Shown here in pieces: positions 9,430-18,661 of a stretch of 64,000 nucleotides of DNA. The stretch is from positions 124,001 to 188,000 of the forward strand of contig CATQHX010000074.1 of assembly GCA_958296065.1 (NCBI GenBank), given 5' to 3'. The notes under the pieces are model-generated. The model was not told where the DNA came from and did no database searches. It saw nothing but the letters and a program-made list of their open reading frames with translations. Source of the DNA: Vicinamibacterales bacterium. GTDB lineage: Bacteria > Acidobacteriota > Vicinamibacteria > Vicinamibacterales > UBA8438. The translations under genes and the position numbers were made by a program. The first letter of the stretch is position 1. Every line of letters starts with the position of its first letter.

Positions 9430-10188
9430 ATGGACCCGGTGACCGTCGCTCTGCTCTGCGCCGTGGCGTTTGCGTCGGCCATGCTGTCGGCGGTGGTCGG
9501 CCTGGCTGGCGGCACGGTGCTGCTGGCGGTGATGCTGTTGTTCTTCGAGCCGGCCGCCGCCATTCCGCTGCACGGCGTGATCCAACTGGTCTCCAACGGT
9601 GCGCGCACCGTCGTCCAGCGGCGCCACGTGGCGTGGAGCGTCGTCGGCTGGTACTCGCTGTTCCTGCTGCCGTCGGCGCTGGCCGGAGCGCGGGTGGCGC
9701 TCGCCATGCCGCCTGCGCTGGGTACGACCCTGATCGGCGTCTTCGTGCTGGTGGCCACGTTGCGACCCGGGTGGCTTCGAATTCGTCCCGCCGGCGCGGG
9801 CGGCGAGCCGCGCCGCTTCGCGCTGCTGGGCGGCGTCGGCGGTTTCCTGGGCAGCCTGATCGGGGCGGTCGGGCCGCTCGTCGCGCCGTTCTTTCCGCAT
9901 CTCGGCCTGTCGCGGCGGGGCGTCGTGGGGACCGCGGCCGCGTGTCAGGGGGCCGGGCATCTGGCGAAGATCGCCGCGTTCGGCTGGATGGGCCTCTCGT
10001 ACCGCGAGCACCTCGGGCTGCTGATGGCGATGTCCGTGCTGGTGGCGGCCGGCGCGATGGCCGGCAGCCGACTGCTCGATCGGCTCGACGAGGTCTTCTT
10101 CACGCGCCTCTACCGCACCGTCCTCGTTCTCGTCGCGCTGCGGCTGGTGTCGAGCGCGGCGTGGATGCACGATGTGGCGGCGGATTGA
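9430..10188 (+). CDS. TauE/SafE-family anion exporter
   Basis: A 252-residue, very hydrophobic protein with about eight membrane segments. The N-terminal repeat (AFASAMLSAVVGLAGGTVLL) and the half-way repeat (GVGGFLGSLIGAVGPLVAPF) are the paired TauE motifs. Family members export sulfite, sulfoacetate or other small organic anions. Nothing nearby points to a substrate. It stands alone between two toxin-antitoxin pairs. Confidence 0.85.
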   Translation: MDPVTVALLCAVAFASAMLSAVVGLAGGTVLLAVMLLFFEPAAAIPLHGVIQLVSNGARTVVQRRHVAWSVVGWYSLFLLPSALAGARVALAMPPALGTTLIGVFVLVATLRPGWLRIRPAGAGGEPRRFALLGGVGGFLGSLIGAVGPLVAPFFPHLGLSRRGVVGTAAACQGAGHLAKIAAFGWMGLSYREHLGLLMAMSVLVAAGAMAGSRLLDRLDEVFFTRLYRTVLVLVALRLVSSAAWMHDVAAD

Positions 10189-10219
10189 CCGTAACCCGTA
10201 AATATGGGAATATGCACGC
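10185..10219 (+). promoter_or_regulatory. Short promoter/operator region of the second VapBC pair
   Basis: TTGACC at 10185-10190 is a good -35 element. A-T rich GGGAATATG follows, and the antitoxin GTG lies only a few bases after the -10 region, so the message is probably leaderless. Repeated CCGTAA and ATATG units may form the operator. Confidence 0.4.
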
Positions 10220-10486
10220 GTGAAGACGACCATCGAGCTCCCCGATGTCGCCTTTCGGCAGGCCAAGGCGCTCGCCGCCAGCCGCGGCATGACCTTGAAG
10301 CAGTTCTTCACCGACGCGCTCGAGGACAAGCTCCGTCGGTGTACCGGCGACGCTGCCGGCCGCGAGCACGAGGCTCCGTGGATGGCCGGATTCGGCGCAC
10401 TGGCCGATCTGTCGCACGAGCACCGTCGGGTCGGCGAAGCGATAGCGGAGGAATTCGAGACGCTGGCGCCCGAAGACGTTGCATGA
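10220..10486 (+). CDS. vapB: VapB-type antitoxin (ribbon-helix-helix like)
   Basis: An 88-residue protein beginning MKTTIELPDVAFRQAKALAA from a GTG. This strand plus helix is typical of ribbon-helix-helix VapB antitoxins that bind their own promoter. The C-terminal part is acidic and probably wraps the toxin. The stop overlaps the toxin start in ATGA. Confidence 0.8.
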   Translation: MKTTIELPDVAFRQAKALAASRGMTLKQFFTDALEDKLRRCTGDAAGREHEAPWMAGFGALADLSHEHRRVGEAIAEEFETLAPEDVA

Positions 10487-10860
10487 TTCTCGACACCAAC
10501 GCCCTGTCCGCGTGGGCGGAAGGGGTCGCAGCCGTCGAGGCTCCGTTGCGGTCCGCTCGTCGTCTCGTCGTCCCGAGCATCGTCCTTGGCGAGTACTACT
10601 TCGGCATTCGTCAATCGAGCCATCGCGACCGCTACGAAGGCTGGCTGCGCCGCTACCTGCCGCTGGCCGAGATCGCCATCGTCACCCACGCGACCGCCGG
10701 CGTGTACGCCGATGTCCGGCTGGAGCTGAAGCGCTCCGGCAGCCCCATTCCGCCCAATGACGCCTGGATCGCCGCACTCGCGCGCCAGCACGGATTCCCG
10801 GTGTTGAGCAACGATGCGCACTTCGACCGGGTCGACGGCGTCCAGCGCATCCCGTTCTGA
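10483..10860 (+). CDS. vapC: PIN-domain toxin (VapC)
   Basis: A 125-residue PIN protein. It starts MILDTNALSAW with the first catalytic aspartate. It has a conserved glutamate in VLGEYYFGI and the C-terminal acidic cluster around IPPNDAWIAALA and LSNDAHFDRVDG. It is intact and translationally coupled to its antitoxin, and is predicted to cleave tRNA or rRNA when released. Confidence 0.88.
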   Translation: MILDTNALSAWAEGVAAVEAPLRSARRLVVPSIVLGEYYFGIRQSSHRDRYEGWLRRYLPLAEIAIVTHATAGVYADVRLELKRSGSPIPPNDAWIAALARQHGFPVLSNDAHFDRVDGVQRIPF

Positions 10861-11253
10861 GCATGCACGCGGCCTGGAGGCCATCCGGCGGGTTCTCGAA
10901 CAGCGGCGGCCTGCCGCGCGGCCGAACGTCGCGCCGCGCCTGCCGACGCTGCCGCTGATTTTCGCGTTCACCGGCTGGCAGCGCGCGTGCGGGATCATCG
11001 GCGTGCCGTCCTCGTCGAGCGGATGCGTCGCAGGCAGGCCGGCGGCCTGAAGGCCGGCCGGCGAGTGCGCGTCGCAGACCATCTGGCGGCGCGGCAGCGT
11101 GCAGCCGATCGTCTTCAATGAGAGAGCGTCCTTGTCGGTTGTCAACGACGCGAAGACCCTATGACGGCAAAATCCGTTCGCATGCGCTCGGCGCGCCCGG
11201 CGCCGCCCGATCGTGTGTCGCAAATCGCGCATTGAAGTGCGAAAGGCAGCCGA
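10861..11253. other. Intergenic stretch before operon A
   Basis: About 390 bases with no supported gene. The minus strand is open across it but only as part of a long GC-driven frame. It should contain the promoter of operon A; I could not point to one with confidence. Confidence 0.4.
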
Positions 11254-12462
11254 ATGCAGGCGACGTTGACTTGGCTCGACCTGACGGCGAGCGACCGCGA
11301 CAAGATGCGGCGGGTGCTGGATCTGTTCAAGGAGCAGGGCACGCTCGACGAGATGGGGCTCGGGAGCCTGCGGGACGTGTTGTCGGACGCATTGTTTCCG
11401 GGCACATCGTCCATCCAGACACGGCTGCGCTACGTCCTGTTCATCCCGTGGCTCTATCGCCGGTTGGAGGATCGGCGTGTCGGGGCCGCGGAGGTGCAGC
11501 AAGCGGCGCGGAGGGCCGAGGTCGATCTGATCGGTTCGCTCGAACGGAACCCGGACAACGCGGGGATCATCGGCCAGAGGGCTCGTGGCGCGCTCGTTCG
11601 GCTGCCGAGCTCCGTCTACTGGGGCGCGCTCACACGGTGGGGAATCTTCCAGCCGCAGCAGAGCCAGGGCTGGTACCAGTCGCGCTTCGACGCGCTCGCG
11701 AGTGGACGCGGCGTTGTGGGGCGCGCCGACGATCCGGGCGTGATCTGGAGCCGGCAACCGCACTGGCATCCGCGGCTACCGGAGCCGCTGGCGGGGTTCC
11801 CCTGGGAAGCGTCGTTCGCGCTGACCCATGACGAGGCCGACTTCCTGCGCGGCCGCGTGGAGGAGCGGTGCGCGGGTACGCTGCTGGCGTGGCTGGTCCG
11901 GAACGGGTCGGATTCGCCGGCGGAGGACGTCTGGAAGGATCCGGACGCACTGCGCGCGCCGGAGAGCATTCGCGAGACGTTGGAGCTGGCGCGGCGGTTC
12001 TCGCTGCATGTGGAGGGCATTCCGCTGCTCTACAACTTGCTCGTAGCGGCACGGCGGCGCGAGGTCCTGGATTCGGACGAGGCGGAGTCTATCGACGAGT
12101 TCCGCTCGGGGCTCGCCGAGTGGGCGGCTCGGGAAGCCGACGAGAACCATCCGTTCCAGCCGGAGGCGCTCTGGGAGCTGGTCGTCCGGCGCGGCGGACG
12201 CCTTCCGTATCCGCAACGCGTCTTCATCGAGAGCTGGTCGCGGCGGATCGCCGAACTGGGTCCCGACGGGGTCGCCGACGACGATCGGTTGCGGGCGTTG
12301 GTCGCCGAACGCGAGTTGCGCCTGAAGGGCGCCCGAGCCCGGCTGGCCAACCAGAGTCGGCTCGTGGACTGGAGCCCGGGGGCCGGCGTCGGCCGGATGG
12401 ACTTCCGCTGGTTTCGCGTCCGGCAACTCCTGATCGACCTGCACCGGGGGGTGGCCGCCTGA
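11254..12462 (+). CDS. DUF6361-family protein, first gene of operon A
   Basis: A 402-residue protein matching what I know of DUF6361. After an N-terminal helix comes LFPGTSSIQTRLRYVLFIPW at about residues 47-66, then a second conserved block (GALVRLPSSVYWGALTRWGIF). The rest is mostly helical. There is no catalytic motif I can name and no signal peptide, so it is cytoplasmic. Genes of this family sit next to phospholipase D-like and helicase genes in defence islands, and here it is coupled to both by an ATGA overlap. Its role is unknown; target sensing or specificity is a guess. The ATG at 11254 is the only early start and has a weak ribosome site. Confidence 0.75.
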   Translation: MQATLTWLDLTASDRDKMRRVLDLFKEQGTLDEMGLGSLRDVLSDALFPGTSSIQTRLRYVLFIPWLYRRLEDRRVGAAEVQQAARRAEVDLIGSLERNPDNAGIIGQRARGALVRLPSSVYWGALTRWGIFQPQQSQGWYQSRFDALASGRGVVGRADDPGVIWSRQPHWHPRLPEPLAGFPWEASFALTHDEADFLRGRVEERCAGTLLAWLVRNGSDSPAEDVWKDPDALRAPESIRETLELARRFSLHVEGIPLLYNLLVAARRREVLDSDEAESIDEFRSGLAEWAAREADENHPFQPEALWELVVRRGGRLPYPQRVFIESWSRRIAELGPDGVADDDRLRALVAERELRLKGARARLANQSRLVDWSPGAGVGRMDFRWFRVRQLLIDLHRGVAA

Positions 12463-14333
12463 TGCTCCCGCCGGACTCGCGCGCCACGGCGTTCGAGCTG
12501 ATCCGCCCGCCGAGCGGATACCGCCTCGACTTCGCCGTGCTGACCACCTACACCCTCGACCTGGAAGCGCTGCTCGTCCTGCCCCTGTCGGTGCTCGCGC
12601 ATCCCGACGGCGGCCTGGAGGAGCTGCTGGCCGATCCGCTGCGGCTGCACCAGGCGATCCGGGACGCCGGCGATCGCGTGCACGCCTTCGTCGACGAGAA
12701 GGGCATCGCGATTCCGCGCGGCGCGCGATCGCTGTACTCGATGCTCGAGTCGAGCGTGCATCCCGTGCGCGCGCCGAACGGCGGCGCCTTCCATCCCAAG
12801 GTGTGGGTAGCCCGGTTCACGGCGAAAGACGACGAAACGGCGGACGACCTGCTGCGGGTGGCGGTCCTGTCGCGGAACCTGACCTTCGACCGCTCCTGGG
12901 ACGTCGCCCTGGCGAGCGAGGCCCCGTTTCGAAGCCGCCGGTACGTGGCGGCGAGCCGGCCGCTCCGGGATTTCCTCCTGGAGCTGCCGCAACTGGCCAC
13001 GGACGGGAACCGGCTTCCACAAGACGTCGCGGAACGTGTGGAGGGGCTGGCCGACCAGGTCTGGCGAACCGCGTTTCCCGCCCCCGAGGGATTCGATTCG
13101 CCGATCGAGTTCCATGCGCTCGGACTGGCACGTGGGCGCCGATCCTGGAGTCCGCCATCGAGCGGGCATACGGCGCTCGCGGTAGCCCCGTTCGTCAACC
13201 GGACCGGACTCGACGCGGTCGCCAGGCTGGGCAGGGACGACCGGACGCTGGTGAGTCGGCAGGAGGAGCTCGACAAGCTGTCCGAAGACGCCCTCGCCGC
13301 ATGGAAGCAGGTACTCGTCCTTTCCGATGCCGCCCAGGGAGAAGCCGAAGATGGCCCGGCCGACGCGGACGAGGAGGGTCAGAGCGACAGGGCCGGCACG
13401 GACCAGGGCGATCCTGGAACCGGTGCGGATACTCGTCCGTCGGGGCTGCACGCCAAGATGATCGCGGTGGAGCACGGTTGGCGCGTGACGTGGTCCGTCG
13501 GGTCGGCGAACCTGACCGCAGCGGCGTTCACCGGCAGCAACGTCGAGATGATGGCGTCCGTCACGGGCAAGAAGGGGGGCGCCATTGGCCGCGGCATCGG
13601 TCACTTCCTCGACGGCGGCTTCCTGAAGTTGTGCGTGCCGTACCGGAGAGTCGAGCAAGAGGACGAGGATCCGCGCGTGAGCGAGGCGCGAGCACGTCTC
13701 GAAGGGGCGCGAGATGTTCTCGTGGATGCGGACCTGCGCGTAGTCTGCGTTGCCGGGGACGACCTCTGGACGCTGACGATCGACGGGGTGGTTCCGCCCG
13801 GCGACGATATAGAGGTCGCAGTCTGGCCTGTCTCCGTTGCCGAGGATCGGGCCTTGAGCCCGGACGAGCCGTTGCGCTGGAAGCTGCCCGTCGCCCGCCT
13901 GACGGCATTCATCGCGTTTCGGTTGCGCGTCGCCGTGCGCGGCGTAGACGACATCCGCATGACCCTGCGGCTTCCCGCCGTGGGAATGCCCGCCGACCGG
14001 ATGCACCACGTGCTCAGGGGTCTGCTGGACAGCCCGGAGAAGTTCCTCCGCTTCCTGCGGGCGTTGCTGGGCGGGTTGGACCAGTTGTCCGGGTGGCTGT
14101 CGGAAGAAGGAAAGGGAGACGGCCCAGTCGCCTGGGGGGTCGGCCTCGGCGGCGAGACCCTGCTCGACGACCTCGTCCGCACCGCCTCCAGAGACCCCGA
14201 TCGCCTCAAGCCCGTCCGCCGCCTGATAGACGACTTGCGGAAGACGGAGGAAGGGCGCCGCATCGTGCCCGACGAGCTGTTCGCCGTCTGGACGGCCGTC
14301 GAGGAGGCGCTCGCGCCGGAGCCACGTTCATGA
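12462..14333 (+). CDS. HKD (phospholipase D-like) nuclease, operon A
   Basis: A 623-residue protein with two half-sites of the HKD/phospholipase D fold. The first is FHPKVW with the histidine at 111, followed by SRNLTF. The second is LHAKMI with the histidine at 330, followed by SANLTAAAF. An acidic low-complexity stretch (residues about 285-322) separates the lobes. The C-terminal 270 residues contain strands and helices with no known motif. PLD-fold enzymes without membrane parts are usually nucleases, so DNA or RNA cleavage is inferred. It overlaps both neighbours by ATGA, so the three proteins are made together. It is much larger than DISARM DrmC. Confidence 0.75.
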   Translation: MLPPDSRATAFELIRPPSGYRLDFAVLTTYTLDLEALLVLPLSVLAHPDGGLEELLADPLRLHQAIRDAGDRVHAFVDEKGIAIPRGARSLYSMLESSVHPVRAPNGGAFHPKVWVARFTAKDDETADDLLRVAVLSRNLTFDRSWDVALASEAPFRSRRYVAASRPLRDFLLELPQLATDGNRLPQDVAERVEGLADQVWRTAFPAPEGFDSPIEFHALGLARGRRSWSPPSSGHTALAVAPFVNRTGLDAVARLGRDDRTLVSRQEELDKLSEDALAAWKQVLVLSDAAQGEAEDGPADADEEGQSDRAGTDQGDPGTGADTRPSGLHAKMIAVEHGWRVTWSVGSANLTAAAFTGSNVEMMASVTGKKGGAIGRGIGHFLDGGFLKLCVPYRRVEQEDEDPRVSEARARLEGARDVLVDADLRVVCVAGDDLWTLTIDGVVPPGDDIEVAVWPVSVAEDRALSPDEPLRWKLPVARLTAFIAFRLRVAVRGVDDIRMTLRLPAVGMPADRMHHVLRGLLDSPEKFLRFLRALLGGLDQLSGWLSEEGKGDGPVAWGVGLGGETLLDDLVRTASRDPDRLKPVRRLIDDLRKTEEGRRIVPDELFAVWTAVEEALAPEPRS

Positions 14334-17300
14334 AGCGACCATCCATCGAGGCGAGTCTCAAGCCCCTCAAGCCGTTCCAGCGCCGGACGGTGGAGCACGC
14401 CTTCCACCGCCTGTTCACGGCGAAGGACGGCACCGGGCGCTTCCTGGTGGCCGACGAGGTGGGCCTCGGCAAGACGCTGGTCGCCCGCGGCATCATCGCC
14501 CGTGCCATCGACCACCTCTGGAACGACGTCGAGCGGATCGACATCGTCTACATATGCAGCAACGGCAGCATCGCGCGCGCCAATCTCCCCAAGCTGCAGG
14601 TGGGCGGGGCGGAGCAGCGGTCGTTCGCGCTCGCGACCCGCCTGACGATGCTGGCCACCGAGCTGGCGCGCCGGGAGGGCGAATCCGGGCTCGCCGGCAG
14701 CAAGCTGAACTTCGTCAGCTTCACGCCCGGCACCTCGTTCAAGCTGGGGCAGTCGGCCGGCCGCGGCCGGGAGCGGGAGGTGCTGTTCCAACTGCTCGAT
14801 CCGCTGGTGGGGCCGCGCACCGCGCTCATGAATCTACTGCAGGGAGGGATCACCAGGAGAGACAGATGGCGCTCGCGGCTGGAGAACCACCCCCGGCCCA
14901 TCGACGACACCATACGGCGTGGCTTCGAGGCGGCGCTCCATGGGGAGACGGACCTCCAGGGCAGGCTCCGCGAGCTACTCGACACGTGGTTCCGGCGCTA
15001 TCGGTCGTGGCCGGCCGAAGCCCGGCACCCGCGAGACCGGGTCATCTCCGATCTGCGCCGCCTGCTGGCCGGCGCGTGCGTCCGGGCTCTCGAACCCGAT
15101 CTCGTCATTCTCGACGAGTTCCAGCGCTTCAAGTCGCTGCTCGGCGCGCAGGGGCCGGAGCACGACCCCGCGGCGGATCTGGCCCAGGAGCTGTTCCAGG
15201 CCGAGGCGCATGACGGCAAGCGCGTGCGCACGCTTCTGCTTTCTGCCACGCCGTACAAGCTCTACACCGCCGACGCGGAGATCGAGCACGAGGAGCACTA
15301 CCAGGATTTCCTGGCCACCACCCGGTTCCTGCTCGGCGACGACGACGCCCGCGTCGAGGAGCTCAAGCACCAGTTGTCGCGTTTCGGGGCGGCGCTGCGG
15401 CGCGCGGCCGCCGGGGAGCCGGACCAGGTGGAGCGCGTCGAGCGGGCGAAGCGGTCGGTCGAAGGCTCCCTGCGGGACGTGATGGCGCGCACCGAGCGGG
15501 TGGCGGCCAGTGAAGACCACGATGCGATGGTGGCCGAGGACCGGCGCACCACGCCGGTCACCGCGAGCGATGTACGGCAGTACCTCGCCGCCGATGCGCT
15601 GTTTGGCGCCGTCCGCAGCCAGGATCCGATGCAGTTCTGGAAGTCGGCGCCGTATCTGGCGCACTTCATGCACGGCTACAAGTTTCACGAGCTCCTCGTC
15701 GAGGCGATCGGTTCGCCTGGTCCGCCGGACAAGATCGTCGATGCGCTCGAGCAGCACGATTCGGCCTTTCTGAAGGCGTCGGTGCTGCGGTCGTGGGGAA
15801 GCATCGACCCCGGGCACGCCAAGCTGCGGGAGCTGGTGGGCGAGCTGATCGACGAGGGGCTGTGGCGCCTGCTGTGGATGCCGCCCACGGTGGAGTACTG
15901 GCCGCTGGAAGGACCGTTCCAGGGCAAGGAACACGCGACCAAGCGGCTCTTGTTCTCGGCCTGGAACGTAGTGCCGGAGGTCGTCAGCGCTGTCCTCAGC
16001 TACGAAGCGGAACGGCTGATGATGGGCGGCCGGCTCGACTCCTACGACAACCCCGACAAGGAGCAGCGACCACTGCTGAGGCTGACGCAGTCGACGTCCG
16101 GCGTTCGATCCCGTCACCGTCTGCTGCTGCTGCTCCTGCCGTGCCTGCCGCTGGCGGATCGGGCGCATCCGCTCGCCGCGCCGCCCGGGCAGGATCGCCG
16201 GGCGTGGGTGCGCGCCCAGGTCGACGCGCTTCTTTCGGACCCGGGGCTGCCGAATCCGCGGGAGGGGAGAGTCGACGATCAGTGGGAATGGGCCGCGCCG
16301 CTCCTGCTGGATCCGGAATTGCCGGCCTTCCTGCGTGCCTGGCGTGACGGCGAGCTTGCCGGGGCGTCGGATAACGAACCGCTGCCGCAGCCGAATCCGG
16401 AAGTCTTCCGTGCGTACGTCGACGAACTGCTCGCGGTCGACCTGCAATCGCTCGGCCGGCGTCCAGCGGATCTCCCGGAGCTGCTCACGGACCTCGCCCT
16501 CGGCTCGCCGGGGATTCTCTCGGCACGGAGTCTGAGCGGCGGGGGCGATGTCGGCGACGACACGCGCCGCCGGCTCGCGGTGCTGATCGCGGAAGCGTTC
16601 TGGCGCCTCTTCAACCGGCCGGCCGTCATCGCGCTGCTGCGCCAGCTCGCCGCCGGGTCCGGGGCCGTGCGCGACGAGTCGGCCTACTGGCGGCTCGTGC
16701 TGCACTACTGCCGGCAGGGCAACCTGCAGGCGGTGCTCGACGAGCAATGGCATCTGCTCTGGGAGCAGGACTCATGGTCCGAGGACGCCAGCGCGGACGA
16801 GACCGCCGCCAAATGCGCGCGGAAGCTCGTCCAGGTGGTGCACCCGGCGCGCGCCCGCGTCCACGCCGAGTTCTTCCGGCCCGAGCGAGGAGCATCCGGC
16901 GCCACCGTCGACCGCGACGAGATCCGCGTCCGCACCGTGTTCGCCCTACGCTTCGGCCACGTTCGCACGGACGACGGCGAGCACATCAGCCAGGACGCCG
17001 TCCGCGCCGGGTTCAACAGCCCGTTTCGGCCCTTCGTGCTCACCAGCACGTCGATAGGGCAGGAGGGGCTCGATTTCCATCCCTGGTGCCACCGCCTGGT
17101 CCACTGGAACCTGCCGGGCAATCCGGTGGATCTGGAGCAGCGCGAGGGGCGGATTCACCGGTACAAGGGGCATGCCGTGCGCCGGAATGTTGCTGCCTCT
17201 CATGCTCTCGCCGCCTTCGCGTCGTGGCGGGCGGGTAAAGGTAAGGACATCTGGGAGCTGATGTTCGAGTTGGCCGACAAGGCGGCGCGCGCCGGCGAGG

Positions 17301-17560
17301 AGAGCGACCTGGTTCCGCACTGGATCGCTCCCGGCGAACACCGGGTGGAACGCCATGTGCCGCAACTGCCGTACACGGCGGAGGTGGAGGCGTTCTACCG
17401 TCTGAAGCGGCAGCTTGCCGCCTACCGGGTGGTCTTCGGGCAGCCCCGGCAGGAGGAACTGGTCACGCTGCTGGATCGCGCTGGGGTCGATGTTGCGAGG
17501 CTCAGAGACTGGGCGGTCGACCTTTCGCCGCCGGTGATTCGGAACGGGCGGACAGAGTGA
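14330..17560 (+). CDS. SF2 helicase/translocase, operon A
   Basis: A 1076-residue helicase. Motif I is VADEVGLGKTLVARG with the lysine at residue 48. Walker B is LVILDEFQRF at about residue 259, reading DEFQ instead of DEAH. Motif III is LLLSATPYKLYTAD, and motif VI is EQREGRIHRYKGHAVRRN. Some 210 residues separate motifs I and II, and a long insert follows motif III. This resembles SNF2-like dsDNA translocases of restriction and defence systems. It starts in the ATGA overlap with the nuclease gene and ends the operon. The gene is complete, and I infer ATP-driven movement on DNA that guides the nuclease. Confidence 0.8.
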   Translation: MKRPSIEASLKPLKPFQRRTVEHAFHRLFTAKDGTGRFLVADEVGLGKTLVARGIIARAIDHLWNDVERIDIVYICSNGSIARANLPKLQVGGAEQRSFALATRLTMLATELARREGESGLAGSKLNFVSFTPGTSFKLGQSAGRGREREVLFQLLDPLVGPRTALMNLLQGGITRRDRWRSRLENHPRPIDDTIRRGFEAALHGETDLQGRLRELLDTWFRRYRSWPAEARHPRDRVISDLRRLLAGACVRALEPDLVILDEFQRFKSLLGAQGPEHDPAADLAQELFQAEAHDGKRVRTLLLSATPYKLYTADAEIEHEEHYQDFLATTRFLLGDDDARVEELKHQLSRFGAALRRAAAGEPDQVERVERAKRSVEGSLRDVMARTERVAASEDHDAMVAEDRRTTPVTASDVRQYLAADALFGAVRSQDPMQFWKSAPYLAHFMHGYKFHELLVEAIGSPGPPDKIVDALEQHDSAFLKASVLRSWGSIDPGHAKLRELVGELIDEGLWRLLWMPPTVEYWPLEGPFQGKEHATKRLLFSAWNVVPEVVSAVLSYEAERLMMGGRLDSYDNPDKEQRPLLRLTQSTSGVRSRHRLLLLLLPCLPLADRAHPLAAPPGQDRRAWVRAQVDALLSDPGLPNPREGRVDDQWEWAAPLLLDPELPAFLRAWRDGELAGASDNEPLPQPNPEVFRAYVDELLAVDLQSLGRRPADLPELLTDLALGSPGILSARSLSGGGDVGDDTRRRLAVLIAEAFWRLFNRPAVIALLRQLAAGSGAVRDESAYWRLVLHYCRQGNLQAVLDEQWHLLWEQDSWSEDASADETAAKCARKLVQVVHPARARVHAEFFRPERGASGATVDRDEIRVRTVFALRFGHVRTDDGEHISQDAVRAGFNSPFRPFVLTSTSIGQEGLDFHPWCHRLVHWNLPGNPVDLEQREGRIHRYKGHAVRRNVAASHALAAFASWRAGKGKDIWELMFELADKAARAGEESDLVPHWIAPGEHRVERHVPQLPYTAEVEAFYRLKRQLAAYRVVFGQPRQEELVTLLDRAGVDVARLRDWAVDLSPPVIRNGRTE

Positions 17561-17570
17561 ACCGATGCGG

Positions 17571-17690
17571 TCAATCGTGCCGCGCTCTGCCAGTTGCGGC
17601 CCGTGTCCTGGCAGGCGGCAAGGCCGAAATCACCGAGCGGAGCAAGCGGTTCACCGATTCCGACGTGTCGAATACCGGTAGCGACATCGG
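17571..17690 (-). pseudogene. BrnA antitoxin tail remnant
   Basis: On the minus strand this region reads VFDTSESVNRLLRSVISALP, nearly the same as the end of the BrnA at 23940 (VFDTSEAVNRFLRSVILALP). Everything upstream is lost. It abuts the end of operon A and marks a module border. Confidence 0.6.
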
Positions 17691-17807
17691 GATCTCGACG
17701 ACCTGCTGGCGGAAGCCCTGCGGCGCTTCCTCGAGTCCCACGCCTCCGAGTTGACCGTAGCCTTCATGAAGGAGGACGCCCGATGGGGACTTCATGGAGA
17801 CGACTGA
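17691..17807 (+). pseudogene. C-terminal remnant of an antitoxin
   Basis: The frame reads DLDDLLAEALRRFLESHASE and ends in EDARWGLHGDD before a TGA. This is the usual tail of a ribbon-helix-helix type antitoxin. The DNA-binding N-terminus is absent; the sequence upstream is the BrnA remnant on the other strand. No toxin follows. Confidence 0.45.
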
Positions 17808-17925
17808 GACGCCGGGTATCCTTCTTGACGCAGGCAACGTGACCTGAGAAAATCTGGACATTCGCCCCTTGGCATTACGCCGCACTCCCGGACTGATGTC
17901 AGTTCGGTCATCAAGAGTGAGGCCG

Positions 17926-17947
17926 AGCCCTTGGGGCTTTCTTTTTT
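17926..17947 (+). terminator. Rho-independent terminator
   Basis: AGCCC-TTG-GGGCT is followed by TTCTTTTTT. This is the best classical terminator in the window, yet no intact gene ends just upstream. It may end a small RNA or a gene now lost. Confidence 0.6.
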
Positions 17948-17973
17948 GGGGACTTCCGTTACGTTCGCGGTGA

Positions 17974-18081
17974 ATGATCCGCATGACCAAGGCGGCGATT
18001 CTCATTGACGGTGGCTATTTCCTGACGCGCTTGCCCGTTGTCCGGCCCGACGTCGGCTGGCGCAGGTGGAGCAAACCGTGA
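17974..18081 (+). pseudogene. NYN-domain protein, N-terminal fragment
   Basis: A 35-codon frame begins MIRMTKAAILIDGGYFLTRL, the first strand of a NYN (PIN-like, LabA) nuclease domain with its catalytic aspartate. It stops after GWRRWSKP; NYN proteins are normally 180-300 residues, so the gene is truncated. Confidence 0.5.
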
Positions 18082-18294
18082 GTGTTGCGCGAGAGTGGCT
18101 CCCCGACAACCGGATCGCCTCTCGTTTCGCTATAAGCTATTGCATTATGGGAAGTTTAGTGGAGTGCGTGGACATGCTGTTTCCAGAGAGAGCAGTCCCC
18201 ATTTTCGTGCCGCGCACGTCGGGCGGTGCGCGCCCTACGGGACCAGGACGTTCCAGCCGGGTCGGGGCGAGTGGCGCCCACGTCCGTTGACGCG

Positions 18295-18661
18295 GGATGC
18301 GGTTTTCCACAGAATTCAGCATGCGTTGGGCCGAAGTTCAGCGGATTTCTTGCTGAGCGCCCGGTTCGCGCATACGGGACACGCCCGAGATCAGGGCAGG
18401 GAGGGAGAGTCCCCGATGAAGAAGCTGATTCAGGCGGCACGCTCGGCGTTCGGCGTCCGAACCCGTCCTGCGCCCCCAGCTTCCAACGAGACCAAGCGGC
18501 GTGAGACGGACAAGAGGATCGTGTCCGACCTGAGCAGCGGAAACGTTCGTCTGCAGCAGGGTCAATTCACAACTCGCGAGGACATCGATCGAGAGCGCGA
18601 GCGAGTGCTGGCGCGCAAGCTCTGACCGATGCCGCCCGAGTACCCGTCTATCTCGGAACTC
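18295..18661 (+). repeat. Dispersed repeat, copy 1 (about 367 bp)
   Basis: This stretch matches 28316-28683 with roughly 90 percent identity by eye. It covers the upstream region, the whole 69-residue gene and the first about ten codons of the next gene, ending at CTATCTCGGAAC in both copies. Confidence 0.85.
18416..18625 (+). CDS. Small basic protein, copy 1
   Basis: A 69-residue, strongly charged protein starting MKKLIQAARSAFGVRTRPAP and ending in a predicted helix (REDIDRERERVLARKL). It has no membrane segment and no family I recognise. It is followed 3 bases later by the next gene, so the two form a pair. The second copy at 28440 differs by only a few residues, mostly conservative, which supports a real coding sequence. 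Confidence 0.6.
   Translation: MKKLIQAARSAFGVRTRPAPPASNETKRRETDKRIVSDLSSGNVRLQQGQFTTREDIDRERERVLARKL

Noticed and set aside
10861..11050. Possible transposase remnant on the minus strand after the second VapC
   Set aside because: A short stretch looked protein-like, but I could not match it to any family and it has no borders.
9418..11769. A 783-codon minus-strand frame
   Set aside because: It is antisense to the TauE gene, a VapBC pair and part of operon A. No family is seen.
11868..12461. Extension of the operon A nuclease frame upstream of 12462
   Set aside because: It overlaps the DUF6361 gene completely. The ATGA overlap at 12462 is the natural start.
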